Shown here one piece after another: positions 1 through 7,732 of a DNA stretch of 10,454 nucleotides (positions are counted from its first letter, which is position 1; every line of letters starts with the position of its first letter). Source of the DNA: a bacterium (GTDB taxonomy: Bacteria > Auribacterota > UBA3054 > B51-G9). The DNA is taken from the NCBI GenBank assembly GCA_029933535.1, contig JAOZNZ010000074.1, positions 1 to 10,454 on the forward strand, given 5' to 3'. The notes under the pieces were generated by a model. The model was given only the letters and a program-made list of their open reading frames with translations, searched no databases and was not told the DNA's origin. The position numbers and the translations under genes are program-made.

Positions 1-48
1 GACACCTGACACCTGACACCTGACACCTGACACCTGACACCTGACACC
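1..48. repeat. Heptamer tandem array, unit GACACCT
   Basis: Six perfect copies of GACACCT and a seventh lacking its last base run from the window edge, so the array may continue to the left. It lies downstream of lepA, outside coding sequence. A single copy of the same unit recurs at 9949-9955. This is the cleanest of several period-7 arrays in the window. Function is unknown; such short tandemly repeated repetitive sequences are known from other bacterial intergenic regions. Confidence 0.95.
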
Positions 49-52
49 GAAT

Positions 53-77
53 AACGATTAACGATTAACGATTAACG
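53..77. repeat. Heptamer tandem array, unit AACGATT
   Basis: Three perfect copies of AACGATT plus AACG follow the first array after only four bases. The unit is unrelated to GACACCT, yet the period is again exactly 7. Two different 7-base arrays side by side argue for a process that favours the period rather than a particular sequence. Confidence 0.93.
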
Positions 78-94
78 CCACGCGAATTGCGTGG
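78..94 (-). terminator. Small hairpin downstream of lepA, weak terminator candidate
   Basis: CCACGC and GCGTGG form a perfect 6-base-pair stem around a 5-base loop, 14 bases past the lepA stop codon on the minus strand. It is GC-rich but no run of U follows in the direction of lepA transcription, so intrinsic termination is doubtful. It may only stabilise the 3' end, or belong to the neighbouring repeat cluster. Confidence 0.3.
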
Positions 95-107
95 TAAAAT
101 TGCCTGG

Positions 108-1910
108 TTAGTCCGATCGCAGAACGGCGAGAAAAGCTTTTTGCGGAATGTTGACTTTTCCAATTTGTTTCATTCTCTTTTTACCGGCTTTCTGTTTTTC
201 AAGAAGTTTCCGCTTTCTTGAAATATCACCGCCATAACATTTGGCTGTGACATCTTTTCTTAAAGCACGAACAGTTTCTCGCGCAATGACTTTCCCGCCT
301 ATCGCGGCTTGAATAGCAACAGCGTACTGCTGTCGAGGAATTGCTTCTTGTAGTTTTTCTGCGATTATTCTCCCACGTTGGTATGCGCGTTCACGATGAG
401 TGATTGAGGATAAAGCGTCAACCGGTTCACCGTTTATAAGAATATCGAGTTTAATGAGGTCGCTGGGTTTAAAGCCGGTATGCTCGTAATCGAGACTTCC
501 ATAACCTGCAGTAACGGATTTAATTTTATCGTAAAAATCAAGAATGATTTCATTCAATGGCATCTCAAAATGAAGAATTACACGGCTGGCATCAAGCGAT
601 TCAGTCGTTTTCATCGTTCCACGGCGCTCAAGAGCAAGGCGCATTATAACGCCGATTCTGTCAACCGGTGTAACGACAAACGCGTCAACAAAAGGTTCCT
701 CAATTTGTTCAATCTCTGATGGGTCGGGTAAGTGAAGCGGATTATCAATTGAAAAAATTTCTCCGCTTTTTAGCATAACCTGATAAACAACGCTGGGAGT
801 TGTCGCGAGAAGATTTACATTATACTCGCGTTCAAGACGCTCCTGAATAATTTCCATGTGAAGAAGTCCAAGAAATCCGCATCGAAAACCGAAACCGAGA
901 GCGGCGGAATTTTCCTGCTCGTAGTGAAAAGAAGCATCATTTAATTTAAGACGTGCAAGTGCTTTTGCAAATTCTTCGTAATCACTTGCGTCGATAGGAT
1001 AGAAACCGCTGAAAACCATAGGGTGACACTCCTTAAAACCAGGTAAAGCACCAGCGGCAGGCTTGCGGTCAAGTGTGACTGTATCGCCTACGCGAACATC
1101 AGCGGCATTTTTAATTGTAGCTGTCAGATAACCGACTTCACCTGGCGAGAGAGAATCAACGGCTTTCATTTGCGGGGAAAAAATTCCGATTTCAATAACT
1201 TCAAAAGTCAATCCATTCGACATAAATCTTATTTTATCACCTCTTTTAATTGTACCTGAAAATACGCGGCCATAGACAATAACTCCTTTGTAAATATCAT
1301 ATTGCGAATCGAAAATAAGCCATTTTAATTCATCGCTTTCAGGTAGACTCGGTGGCGGTACAAGTTCGATCACTTTATCCAATAATTCGGTTATTCCGAT
1401 ACCGCTTTTGGCGCTGGTTTTCAATATGGTTTCCGGAGGAACCCCAAGTAACTCAACAACCTGTTTCATAACGCTGTCAATATTTGCCGCCGGGAGATCA
1501 ACTTTATTAATTACAGGAATGATTTCGAGGTCATGGTCAAGTGCCAGATGGACATTTGCAACAGTTTGCGCCTGAACGCCCTGAGCGGCATCTACGAGAA
1601 GGATAGCACCTTCGCATGCCGCGAGGCTTCTTGAAACTTCGTATGAGAAATCCACGTGTCCCGGAGTATCTATTAAGTTCATAATATACGGTTCCGAACT
1701 TTCATCAGGAGTGTATATTAATTTTACCGGATGAGATTTTATTGTGATTCCACGCTCGCGCTCAAGATCCATTCCATCAAGAGTTTGTTCAACCAAATCG
1801 CGTTTTTCGACTGTATGAGTTACTTCGAGGAATCTATCAGCGAGAGTAGATTTTCCGTGATCGATATGAGCAATAATACAAAAGTTTCTTATGTGTTCAA
1901 GTTTATGCAT
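108..1910 (-). CDS. lepA: Elongation factor 4 (LepA), ribosome-associated GTPase
   Basis: Translational GTPase of the LepA/EF4 family, which binds the 70S ribosome and affects translocation and ribosome assembly in a GTP-dependent way. At 600 residues it matches the usual length (E. coli 599). Visible motifs are the P-loop AHIDHGKS (14-21), switch I RGITI (53-57), DTPGH (81-85) with the catalytic His85, NKVD (135-138) and SAK (166-168). The C-terminus has the LepA-specific basic tail with the CYGGDISRKRKLLEKQK block. The ATG starts two residues before the conserved LEHIRNF segment, so the start is secure, although no SD is visible in the A/T-rich 30-base gap to the asmA-like gene. It is the last gene of an aspS-asmA-lepA unit on the minus strand. 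Annotation is certain; only its transcriptional coupling is inferred. Confidence 0.98.
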   Translation of the reverse strand: MHKLEHIRNFCIIAHIDHGKSTLADRFLEVTHTVEKRDLVEQTLDGMDLERERGITIKSHPVKLIYTPDESSEPYIMNLIDTPGHVDFSYEVSRSLAACEGAILLVDAAQGVQAQTVANVHLALDHDLEIIPVINKVDLPAANIDSVMKQVVELLGVPPETILKTSAKSGIGITELLDKVIELVPPPSLPESDELKWLIFDSQYDIYKGVIVYGRVFSGTIKRGDKIRFMSNGLTFEVIEIGIFSPQMKAVDSLSPGEVGYLTATIKNAADVRVGDTVTLDRKPAAGALPGFKECHPMVFSGFYPIDASDYEEFAKALARLKLNDASFHYEQENSAALGFGFRCGFLGLLHMEIIQERLEREYNVNLLATTPSVVYQVMLKSGEIFSIDNPLHLPDPSEIEQIEEPFVDAFVVTPVDRIGVIMRLALERRGTMKTTESLDASRVILHFEMPLNEIILDFYDKIKSVTAGYGSLDYEHTGFKPSDLIKLDILINGEPVDALSSITHRERAYQRGRIIAEKLQEAIPRQQYAVAIQAAIGGKVIARETVRALRKDVTAKCYGGDISRKRKLLEKQKAGKKRMKQIGKVNIPQKAFLAVLRSD

Positions 1911-1940
1911 TTATAAATTAAGTTTTTTTTAATAGGTAAA

Positions 1941-3947
1941 TCATAAAAACCGTTTGATAAGACCATTAACGGTTTTTTTGATGGATTCCATGTTTTCTTC
2001 AGAGACATCTGCTTTCTCTTCCTTATTCAATAATTTGCCCTCTATATATTCCATGACAATGTTTGTGAGCCTTTCTTCAAATAAAGCACGCTGCTCAGGA
2101 GAAAGATTAAGCTGTACGTCAGGTTGGTCAAGAGAGCCTGTAAGAAGAACCGGTAGCTCAAGAGTGTTATCTTTTAAGAACATGGAAAGTAACGGGTGAT
2201 CACCGTATTTTTTAATAATATCTTCATTAAGATCAATTTTAAGATTGTAATTAAGAGATCCCGACTCGGAACAACTGCCGGTGGCGAATAAAGTGCCAAC
2301 TGTTGTTTCTGCTTTGATTTCCGGCGCTGTAAGATTACCGTTCTTGATTTGAAGTTTGGCGAATACAGTTCTCGGTTTATTTATTTCAAACTGTTTAATC
2401 AACTTATTTATAATTGGAAGTGAAAGCGGTGCGCCGGTCATATTTGCAGCGAGGTTTAGAAATCGTCGCACGATTTTTGGTATTTCACGGGTTGATTGCC
2501 ACCTTTCGCCGGTAAAATATTTCAGATACGCGTTTGACAAGCATATTTCACCGGTGCCCTGATTGAAATCTAATTGAGCGAGTTTGTTGTATATGAACTC
2601 TGCAACACCCATATTATTAACATCAAAATCAATATTAAAATAAAATTCACCACCTGCTCGCGCGGGAATATTGCTTAATTCACCTAAGCAAGCGTTTAAA
2701 TCGCCCCTCGTGGCGGAAATATGACCTATAAGAGTATCATTAGTTGCATTTTCATCGCCCATCTGATTCAGAAGGTTCAAATGAAGTTTTCCGCTCCATA
2801 CATTAACAGAACTGTCAAAAGAGTTAATTTTATCATTAATTAAATTGAATGACATTGAATAATTCTCAAAAGGTACATTTCTAAAAATTCCTTTTTTAAT
2901 CTGAACCGAACAATCTGTAAGCATTTTTTTGCTTACAGTTGAAGCATGTGAATTTAATTGAAAAGATACATCGACAAGTTCGTTGTTCTTAGTTCTGGTT
3001 TTAAAAAGTCGCTCTATACGATTGAAATTCTGGTCCGTTGCGTTAATATTAAAAAACGTACCGGTGGAATTTTTGTTATATGAAGCATTGATTACAGATG
3101 TTTCAAGCGTTATTTTGATAGGAGAAATATTAATATTATTACTCTTGATTATTCCGGTGAAATAAATGTCAATTGGCAAGTCAAGAGTGTATAACGCCGC
3201 TTTATCCCTTCTGAAATCCAGCCTTTCGATCGAGCGAATCCCGCTTGCGCGAAATTCCTGTATCTTAATAATATCTTTCACCGGGTTGGCAGCATATCTA
3301 ACAGAAATCCCTGCTTCACTCATAAAAGGCATCTCGCAATCACTATTTACATTGATTATATTCCATCCGTTTGAATCATTGATTGTAATGACGCAATTTA
3401 CAAAAGACATAAATTGGTCTATTTTGTTTAATGAGTCATCTAAAACAGGTTTTAAAATATAATTGTGCTTAAGTAATTGACGTTGAATAATTAATGACGG
3501 AAGCTCAACGTCAATCCGCGAAACGGTTATTTTTTTTGTTTTAATATTACCTGTTAAAAGAGAAAAAGGCGAAACCTGCATGCTGACATTATCTACAAAT
3601 GCAATAAATAGATTTGTGTTTTTCTCGTAAAAATCAATAGAAGAAATTTTTAGCTTCGGGATAAGTGTCCAATTTGATATTTTTACTTTTTGTACATTAA
3701 CCTTAGCATTAAATTTTTTTGATAAATTTCTCTCAATAGGTTTGGTTATAAGAGGTGTGTTGGCAATTATAGAAGGTAAAATTATCCAGAGAATAAACAA
3801 AGAAATAATAGAAAAAAAAATGATACGGAAAACCTTGGGAAAATTCGTTTTGGATATTGCTGATGTATTATCTTCAATTGGATTTGATGCCAAATCAAAT
3901 TTTGAATTACTTTGAACAAAATCACTTTTTCCCTTTCGTCTTGGCAT
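1941..3947 (-). CDS. AsmA-like membrane-anchored envelope protein
   Basis: A 668-residue protein with a basic cytoplasmic N-terminus, one hydrophobic segment (about residues 39-62) and a long, beta-rich exported part. The region just after the membrane segment (TKPIERNLSKKF, then short alternating strands) and the C-terminal LLTGSLDQPDVQLN block are typical of the AsmA/TamB/YhdP superfamily. These proteins are inner-membrane-anchored and are thought to span the periplasm, carrying phospholipid or supporting outer-membrane assembly. That implies a Gram-negative envelope. The exact subfamily is not clear and no substrate can be assigned. The ATG is 3 bases after the aspS stop. Its SD (GAGG) lies inside the last aspS codons, which suggests translational coupling. 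The last codons carry a hairpin (1945-1977). Confidence 0.82.
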   Translation of the reverse strand: MPRRKGKSDFVQSNSKFDLASNPIEDNTSAISKTNFPKVFRIIFFSIISLFILWIILPSIIANTPLITKPIERNLSKKFNAKVNVQKVKISNWTLIPKLKISSIDFYEKNTNLFIAFVDNVSMQVSPFSLLTGNIKTKKITVSRIDVELPSLIIQRQLLKHNYILKPVLDDSLNKIDQFMSFVNCVITINDSNGWNIINVNSDCEMPFMSEAGISVRYAANPVKDIIKIQEFRASGIRSIERLDFRRDKAALYTLDLPIDIYFTGIIKSNNINISPIKITLETSVINASYNKNSTGTFFNINATDQNFNRIERLFKTRTKNNELVDVSFQLNSHASTVSKKMLTDCSVQIKKGIFRNVPFENYSMSFNLINDKINSFDSSVNVWSGKLHLNLLNQMGDENATNDTLIGHISATRGDLNACLGELSNIPARAGGEFYFNIDFDVNNMGVAEFIYNKLAQLDFNQGTGEICLSNAYLKYFTGERWQSTREIPKIVRRFLNLAANMTGAPLSLPIINKLIKQFEINKPRTVFAKLQIKNGNLTAPEIKAETTVGTLFATGSCSESGSLNYNLKIDLNEDIIKKYGDHPLLSMFLKDNTLELPVLLTGSLDQPDVQLNLSPEQRALFEERLTNIVMEYIEGKLLNKEEKADVSEENMESIKKTVNGLIKRFL
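1945..1977 (-). terminator. Terminator-like hairpin over the asmA 3' end, upstream of lepA
   Basis: On the minus strand AAAAACCGTT pairs perfectly with AACGGTTTTT (10 base pairs, 13-base loop). The stem overlaps the final asmA codons, and the stop follows 1 base after it. The U5 run is the 3' arm of the stem, an arrangement found in bidirectional intrinsic terminators. Since lepA starts only 31 bases further on, the hairpin could attenuate lepA transcription or stabilise mRNA ends. The stem has only four G-C or C-G pairs, so strength is uncertain. Confidence 0.4.
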
Positions 3948-3950
3948 TGT

Positions 3951-5717
3951 TTATTTTTCCTCGCAAATGGCAATCTTCAATTCTAATTCTTTAAGCTGAA
4001 CTTCATCTACCCCGGTTGGGGCTTCAGTCATTAAATCAGTCGCTTTTTGTGTTTTCGGGAAAGCGATGACATCTCTTAAACTCGAACGGTTGAGCGCCAG
4101 CATAGCCAGTCTGTCAAGTCCGATTGCAAGACCTGCGTGTGGTGGAGCGCCGTATTTAAGTGCGTTAATAAAAAAACCAAAACGTTCGTTTATTTCTGAA
4201 TTACTGAGGTTAAGCAAAGAGAAAATTCTTTTTTGCAATTCGCTGTCGTGAATACGAACGGAACCCGATGCTGTCTCAAAACCATTCATTATTAAGTCAT
4301 AAGAACATGATCGCACATTTCCGGGTTCAGATTCTATTAAATGAATGTCATCAGGATGGGGTGATGTGAACGGATGATGTTCACTTGTCCAGCGTTGCTC
4401 ATTTTCGTCATAAGCAAAGAGCGGAAAATCAGTAACCCATAAAATTGAAAATTTTTCCTTGTTAATTAAATTAAGCATTTGCGCAAGCTCATTGCGGACA
4501 TTCCCTAATGCAGAATGCGCTACTGAAAATTTGTCGGCAATGATTAAAAGTATATCTCCTTCTACCGCGCAGGTTGCCTCGTCAATATTTTCCCATTGCT
4601 CCTCCGTAAGAAATTTTGTCAGAGGTGATTGCTTTTTGCTCTCAGGAAGATACTTTACGGTAAGTAATCCTTTCGCTTCGGATGTACGGGCAATATCTCC
4701 CAGCTTATCAATTTGTTTGCGGGAAAGTACTGTGCCGTTTGGTACGCGGACAGCTTTAATAATCCCACCGCTTTCGAGTGTTGATTTGAACGCGTTGAAA
4801 TCTGTATCGGCGACAAATTTGCTTATATCAACGAGCTGTAAATCGAAGCGAAGATCTGGTTTATCCGACCCGTATTTTTCCATTGCGTCTTTATAAGTTA
4901 TTTTCGTAAAAGGAGCCTCGACTTCTATGCCTGCGGCTTTTAAAGATGCGGTAACAAAACCTTCTGTGATTTTAAAAATATCTTCCTGGTCGGCAAAAGA
5001 CATTTCAAGATCAACTTGCGTGAACTCAGGCTGCCGGTCAGCACGTAAATCTTCATCACGGAAGCAGCGGCAAATTTGAAAATATTTGTCTGTTCCTGCA
5101 ACCATAAGCAATTGCTTTAAAAGTTGTGGAGATTGCGGCAACGCGTAAAATTTTCCGGGATGAACACGGCTGGGAACAAGATAATCACGAGCACCTTCAG
5201 GAGTTGATTTTGCGAGAATGGGCGTTTCAATTTCAAGGAATCCCTGAGAATCTAAATAATTACGCGCAGCTAGTGCCATTTTATGACGTACTTGAATGGC
5301 TTTTTGTAAATGCGGACGACGCAAATCAAGGTAGCGGTAAGTAAGACGCCTGTCATCAGTTTCTTCTTCATCATCAAGCGGGAAAGGCGGCGTTTCAGAT
5401 GGATTTAATATTTCCAGTTTTGTGGCAAGAAGTTCGATTTCGCCGGTAGGCATGTCAGAATTAACTTGTTCACCCCGTGAGCTTACTTTGCCTTCAACAG
5501 CAACAACGAATTCTCTGCCGATCTTTTTGGCTGAATTATGCGCTTCAGGATAATTAGACGGATCAACAATAACTTGAGTAACGCCGTACCTATCGCGTAA
5601 ATCTATAAAAATAAGATTACCGAGGTCACGTCTTTTTTTTACCCATCCGTTTAAAATTATTGTTTCATCAATATGTGATTTGCGCAGCTCGCCGCAAGTG
5701 TGTGTTCGTTTAAGCAT
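3951..5717 (-). CDS. aspS: Aspartyl-tRNA synthetase
   Basis: Class IIb aminoacyl-tRNA synthetase that charges tRNA-Asp in the cytoplasm. Its 588 residues fit the bacterial-type enzyme (E. coli 590). In order: an N-terminal OB-fold anticodon-binding domain (about 1-105, with RRDLGNLIFIDLRDR), motif 1 and the flipping loop STPEGARDYL (171-180), QSPQLLKQLLM (195-205), motif 2 FRDEDLRADRQPEFTQ (219-234), the bacterial GAD insertion, and motif 3 with GLDR ending at Arg536. Leu32 occupies the position that is His31 in the nondiscriminating Pseudomonas enzyme, so the tRNA-Asp-specific type is more likely. It is the first gene of the aspS-asmA-lepA unit. No SD is seen upstream; the 5' flank is a period-7 repeat (5720-5750). 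Confidence 0.98.
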   Translation of the reverse strand: MLKRTHTCGELRKSHIDETIILNGWVKKRRDLGNLIFIDLRDRYGVTQVIVDPSNYPEAHNSAKKIGREFVVAVEGKVSSRGEQVNSDMPTGEIELLATKLEILNPSETPPFPLDDEEETDDRRLTYRYLDLRRPHLQKAIQVRHKMALAARNYLDSQGFLEIETPILAKSTPEGARDYLVPSRVHPGKFYALPQSPQLLKQLLMVAGTDKYFQICRCFRDEDLRADRQPEFTQVDLEMSFADQEDIFKITEGFVTASLKAAGIEVEAPFTKITYKDAMEKYGSDKPDLRFDLQLVDISKFVADTDFNAFKSTLESGGIIKAVRVPNGTVLSRKQIDKLGDIARTSEAKGLLTVKYLPESKKQSPLTKFLTEEQWENIDEATCAVEGDILLIIADKFSVAHSALGNVRNELAQMLNLINKEKFSILWVTDFPLFAYDENEQRWTSEHHPFTSPHPDDIHLIESEPGNVRSCSYDLIMNGFETASGSVRIHDSELQKRIFSLLNLSNSEINERFGFFINALKYGAPPHAGLAIGLDRLAMLALNRSSLRDVIAFPKTQKATDLMTEAPTGVDEVQLKELELKIAICEEK

Positions 5718-5719
5718 TA

Positions 5720-5750
5720 AGAATTAGTTAATAGTTATTAGTTAATAGTT
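5720..5750. repeat. Heptamer array directly upstream of aspS (GTTAATA / GTTATTA)
   Basis: Units AGAATTA, GTTAATA, GTTATTA, GTTAATA and a partial GTT follow each other at a period of 7, starting 3 bases from the aspS ATG. Read in the aspS direction the units are TAACTAT or TAACTAA, which are rich in -10-like TA bases. The array therefore occupies the place where the aspS leader or promoter should be. Confidence 0.85.
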
Positions 5751-5820
5751 CTTTTAATTGAAAAGAAGATATTCATCGGAAGTTAGTCATTATTATTCCC
5801 CCTTTTCTTAAAGTGGAGCA

Positions 5821-5840
5821 TCCCGATTATTCCATCGGGA
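5821..5840. repeat. Palindrome TCCCGAT...ATCGGGA between dnaX and aspS
   Basis: A perfect 7-base-pair inverted repeat with a 6-base loop. It is flanked by a C5 run on the left (ending about 28 bases before it) and a G8 run at 5849-5856 on the right, so a larger imperfect palindrome is possible. No U run follows on either strand, so it is not a classical terminator for dnaX, though it could act as a 3' barrier. The TCCCGA/TCGGGA core recurs in the hairpin at 9907-9945, which suggests a dispersed element. Confidence 0.6.
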
Positions 5841-5903
5841 GTGGGTTAGGGGGGGGTTCATTTGATCTAAAATCATCTAATGGAGTAACGCTGTACTCAC
5901 GTT

Positions 5904-5938
5904 CAATCTAAAATCACAAATCCAAAATCCAAAATCTT
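5904..5938. repeat. Heptamer array AAATCCA-type just after the dnaX stop
   Basis: Five consecutive 7-base units (CAATCTA, AAATCAC, AAATCCA, AAATCCA, AAATCTT) end two bases before the dnaX stop codon position on the plus strand. A related 11-base piece, ATCTAAAATCA, is present again at about 5865-5875. Period 7 is exact although unit sequence drifts. Confidence 0.85.
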
Positions 5939-5939
5939 C

Positions 5940-7316
5940 TCACTCTTCAACATCTATTATCTTGCTGCCGGGGAAAAGTTCAAAAGCCTGTTTCACAATA
6001 GACTCATTTTTAGCTTTATTAAACAGCGCCTCTTTTTTTCTCTTAATTTCCTCTTCCTTGTTTTCAACAGCAGTAACTTCAATTGCCTGTTCACTTTGCT
6101 TCGCTGATGGTGTTGCCTGATATATTGCTGCTCTTTCTTTTTCTACAAGTGGTGAACCGGTTTCCAAAGCGGCAAGTCGAGAGAAAACTTCGTCAAGACT
6201 AACGCGTTTTCTTGCGTGAAGCAATTTTAAAATTGTAATTTCAAGCAAAACTTGTTTTGCTTCAGTTGACTCCAGCCGCGGCAAAACTTCAAGCAGCACA
6301 TCAATTGAATAAAGAAGTTGCTGGGACGTATAGTTATCGGCTGCGTTTTTTAATTTTTCAAGAAAATCTAACGGCTCTTCAATTACCGATTCCGCGTTTG
6401 GAATAGATTTGAATAAAAGAAGATTCCTCATAAACCTCAACAAACCAAGAATAAATTGTGTGGGATCATGACCGGTTTTTATTACCTTGCCTATCGCTTC
6501 AAGTGCTCGGGCAGCATCTTGTTTTACAATTGCGTCATTTAGTTCCAGGTAAATTTTGCGGTCAGTCCAGCCAAGCAGTTCTACAACTTTCTTTTCGGTG
6601 ATGTTATCATCAGATAAAGCCAAAACCTGGTCGAAAACAGATAGCGCATCGCGAATACTGCCATTCCCGGCAATAGCTATTGCCGACAAAGCGCCTTTGT
6701 CGATTTTCACTTTTTCATTTTTTGCGATTTTGTTTAAATATTCAAGCAAAGTTTTATATTCAACACGTCTTAATTCAAACTTTTGGACACGCGAAAGAAT
6801 TGTTGCGGGAATTTTGTGCGGCTCAGTTGTCGCAAAGAAAAATTTGACGTGAGCAGGCGGCTCTTCAAGCGTTTTTAATAACGCGTTAAATGCTTCACGC
6901 GTAAGCATGTGCACTTCGTCAATAATGTATATCTTATAGCGCGCGCTTACAGGTGCAATTGCAACAGAATCCCGCAATCGTCTGATTTCTTCAATACCGC
7001 GATTTGACGCACCGTCAATTTCCATCACATCAAGACATCGGCCATCGCGAATTGCGATACAATTTTCGCATACGCCGCATGGATTAGGATTAGGTGAATC
7101 AGTGCTTAAGCAGTTCAATGCTTTTGACATTATTCTGGCAATCGTGGTTTTGCCAACACCGCGTGTACCGATGAATAAGTATCCTTGCCCGACACGACCC
7201 ATTTTTATGGCGTTTTGAAGTGTGGTGGTAACATGTTCCTGACCGATAACGTCCTCGAAATTTTGAGGCCGCCATTTTCTTGCCAGAACGGTATAATTAT
7301 TTGTCTTATTTCCCAT
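5940..7316 (-). CDS. dnaX: DNA polymerase III clamp-loader subunit gamma/tau
   Basis: ATPase subunit of the clamp loader, which opens the beta sliding clamp and loads it on primed DNA in the replisome. Visible in order: the N-terminal YTVLARKWRPQNFEDVIGQEHV signature, Walker A GTRGVGKTT (50-58), the four zinc-binding cysteines Cys69, Cys80, Cys83 and Cys86, Walker B YIIDEVHM (130-137), sensor 1 ATTEPHKIP (162-170) and the arginine-finger SRV (175-177). AAA+ lid and collar domains follow, then a Lys/Glu-rich linker and a short tail. At 458 residues it is far shorter than E. coli tau (643) and closer to gamma. The ATG is the only possible start: the conserved region begins at residue 8 and an in-frame TAA precedes it. 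A consensus promoter lies 8 bases upstream. A slippery A7 lies at 6033-6039. Confidence 0.97.
   Translation of the reverse strand: MGNKTNNYTVLARKWRPQNFEDVIGQEHVTTTLQNAIKMGRVGQGYLFIGTRGVGKTTIARIMSKALNCLSTDSPNPNPCGVCENCIAIRDGRCLDVMEIDGASNRGIEEIRRLRDSVAIAPVSARYKIYIIDEVHMLTREAFNALLKTLEEPPAHVKFFFATTEPHKIPATILSRVQKFELRRVEYKTLLEYLNKIAKNEKVKIDKGALSAIAIAGNGSIRDALSVFDQVLALSDDNITEKKVVELLGWTDRKIYLELNDAIVKQDAARALEAIGKVIKTGHDPTQFILGLLRFMRNLLLFKSIPNAESVIEEPLDFLEKLKNAADNYTSQQLLYSIDVLLEVLPRLESTEAKQVLLEITILKLLHARKRVSLDEVFSRLAALETGSPLVEKERAAIYQATPSAKQSEQAIEVTAVENKEEEIKRKKEALFNKAKNESIVKQAFELFPGSKIIDVEE
6019..6058 (-). promoter_or_regulatory. Candidate -1 frameshift/slippage site in dnaX
   Basis: On the coding strand, zero-frame codons AGA AAA AAA GAG give the slippery heptamer A AAA AAA (6033-6039). 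An SD-like AGGAAGAGG (6050-6058) sits exactly 10 bases upstream, as in the E. coli dnaX signal. A -1 shift would add Arg-Gly-Ala-Val and stop at TAA 6019-6021, giving about 432 instead of 458 residues. No convincing stimulatory stem-loop is seen downstream. The A7 run could instead act by transcriptional slippage, as in Thermus dnaX. The surrounding Lys/Glu-rich code makes purine-rich motifs likely by chance. Confidence 0.4.
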
Positions 7317-7324
7317 AATAAAAG

Positions 7325-7353
7325 ATTATAACCATAAGGCGATTTATTGTCAA
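7325..7353 (-). promoter_or_regulatory. Consensus sigma-70-type promoter of dnaX
   Basis: On the minus strand TTGACA (7353-7348) and TATAAT (7330-7325) are both perfect, with the optimal 17-base spacer. Only eight bases, CTTTTATT, separate the -10 box from the ATG. The expected start of transcription is therefore within about 3 bases of the start codon, so the mRNA should be leaderless or nearly so. Confidence 0.85.
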
Positions 7354-7413
7354 ATTAGTTTTAGACAATAATAAATATATTTAACCACATAATTGTACAA
7401 TAAAAACGGTGTT

Positions 7414-7442
7414 TTGCAAAGTTTTCGATGAAATGATATAAT
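7414..7442 (+). promoter_or_regulatory. Promoter of the toxin-antitoxin operon
   Basis: TTGCAA (7414-7419), a 17-base spacer and a perfect TATAAT (7437-7442) face the antitoxin gene, whose ATG is 60 bases downstream of the -10 box. A small inverted repeat, AAAAC-GGT-GTTTT (7403-7415), touches the -35 box and could be an operator for autoregulation, but it is short and AT-rich. The promoter diverges from that of dnaX; the two -35 boxes are about 60 bases apart. Confidence 0.65.
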
Positions 7443-7502
7443 AGATTATGAAATAAAGGCTTATGTAAACTTAATTATTAAATTTAACACTGAAACAATC
7501 AA

Positions 7503-7730
7503 ATGATAACTCTACCTCCAAATATTGAACAAGAAGTGTTAGTATTGCCATCTAATGAAAGATTAGCCTTAATCGATAAACTTATTATTAGTTTAAATTT
7601 ACCAACACAGTCTGATATTGATAAATTATGGGCTGATGAAGCAGAACGTAGAATTGAAGAATTAGATAAAGGAATTGTAAAAGGAATTCCCGGTGAAGAA
7701 GTTTTTGCTGAAATTCGTGCAAGGTTATAA
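7503..7730 (+). CDS. Antitoxin of a type II TA pair (addiction module component family)
   Basis: A 75-residue acidic protein resembling the small 'putative addiction module component' antitoxins (Unstab_antitox family). The hallmark parts are visible: an N-terminal helix with LPSNERLALIDKLIISL (about 15-31), the W-A-[DE]-E-A-E-R-R segment around residues 43-50, and the C-terminal PGEEVFAEIRARL. Such proteins wrap around and neutralise a RelE/ParE-type toxin and repress their own operon. No obvious DNA-binding motif can be made out. The gene has its own promoter and no clear SD. The toxin gene begins 2 bases after its stop, the usual antitoxin-first order. Confidence 0.85.
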   Translation: MITLPPNIEQEVLVLPSNERLALIDKLIISLNLPTQSDIDKLWADEAERRIEELDKGIVKGIPGEEVFAEIRARL

Positions 7731-7732
7731 AA

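Noticed and set aside
1..77. CRISPR array
   Set aside because: The repeats are 7 bases long and directly adjacent, without spacers.
4459..4896. 145-codon open frame on the plus strand
   Set aside because: It lies wholly antisense to aspS, whose protein is fully convincing; composition is that of a shadow frame and no SD or family likeness is seen.
7471..7481. TTAATTATTAA as a TA operator
   Set aside because: It is a short AT-only palindrome in AT-rich DNA, expected by chance.
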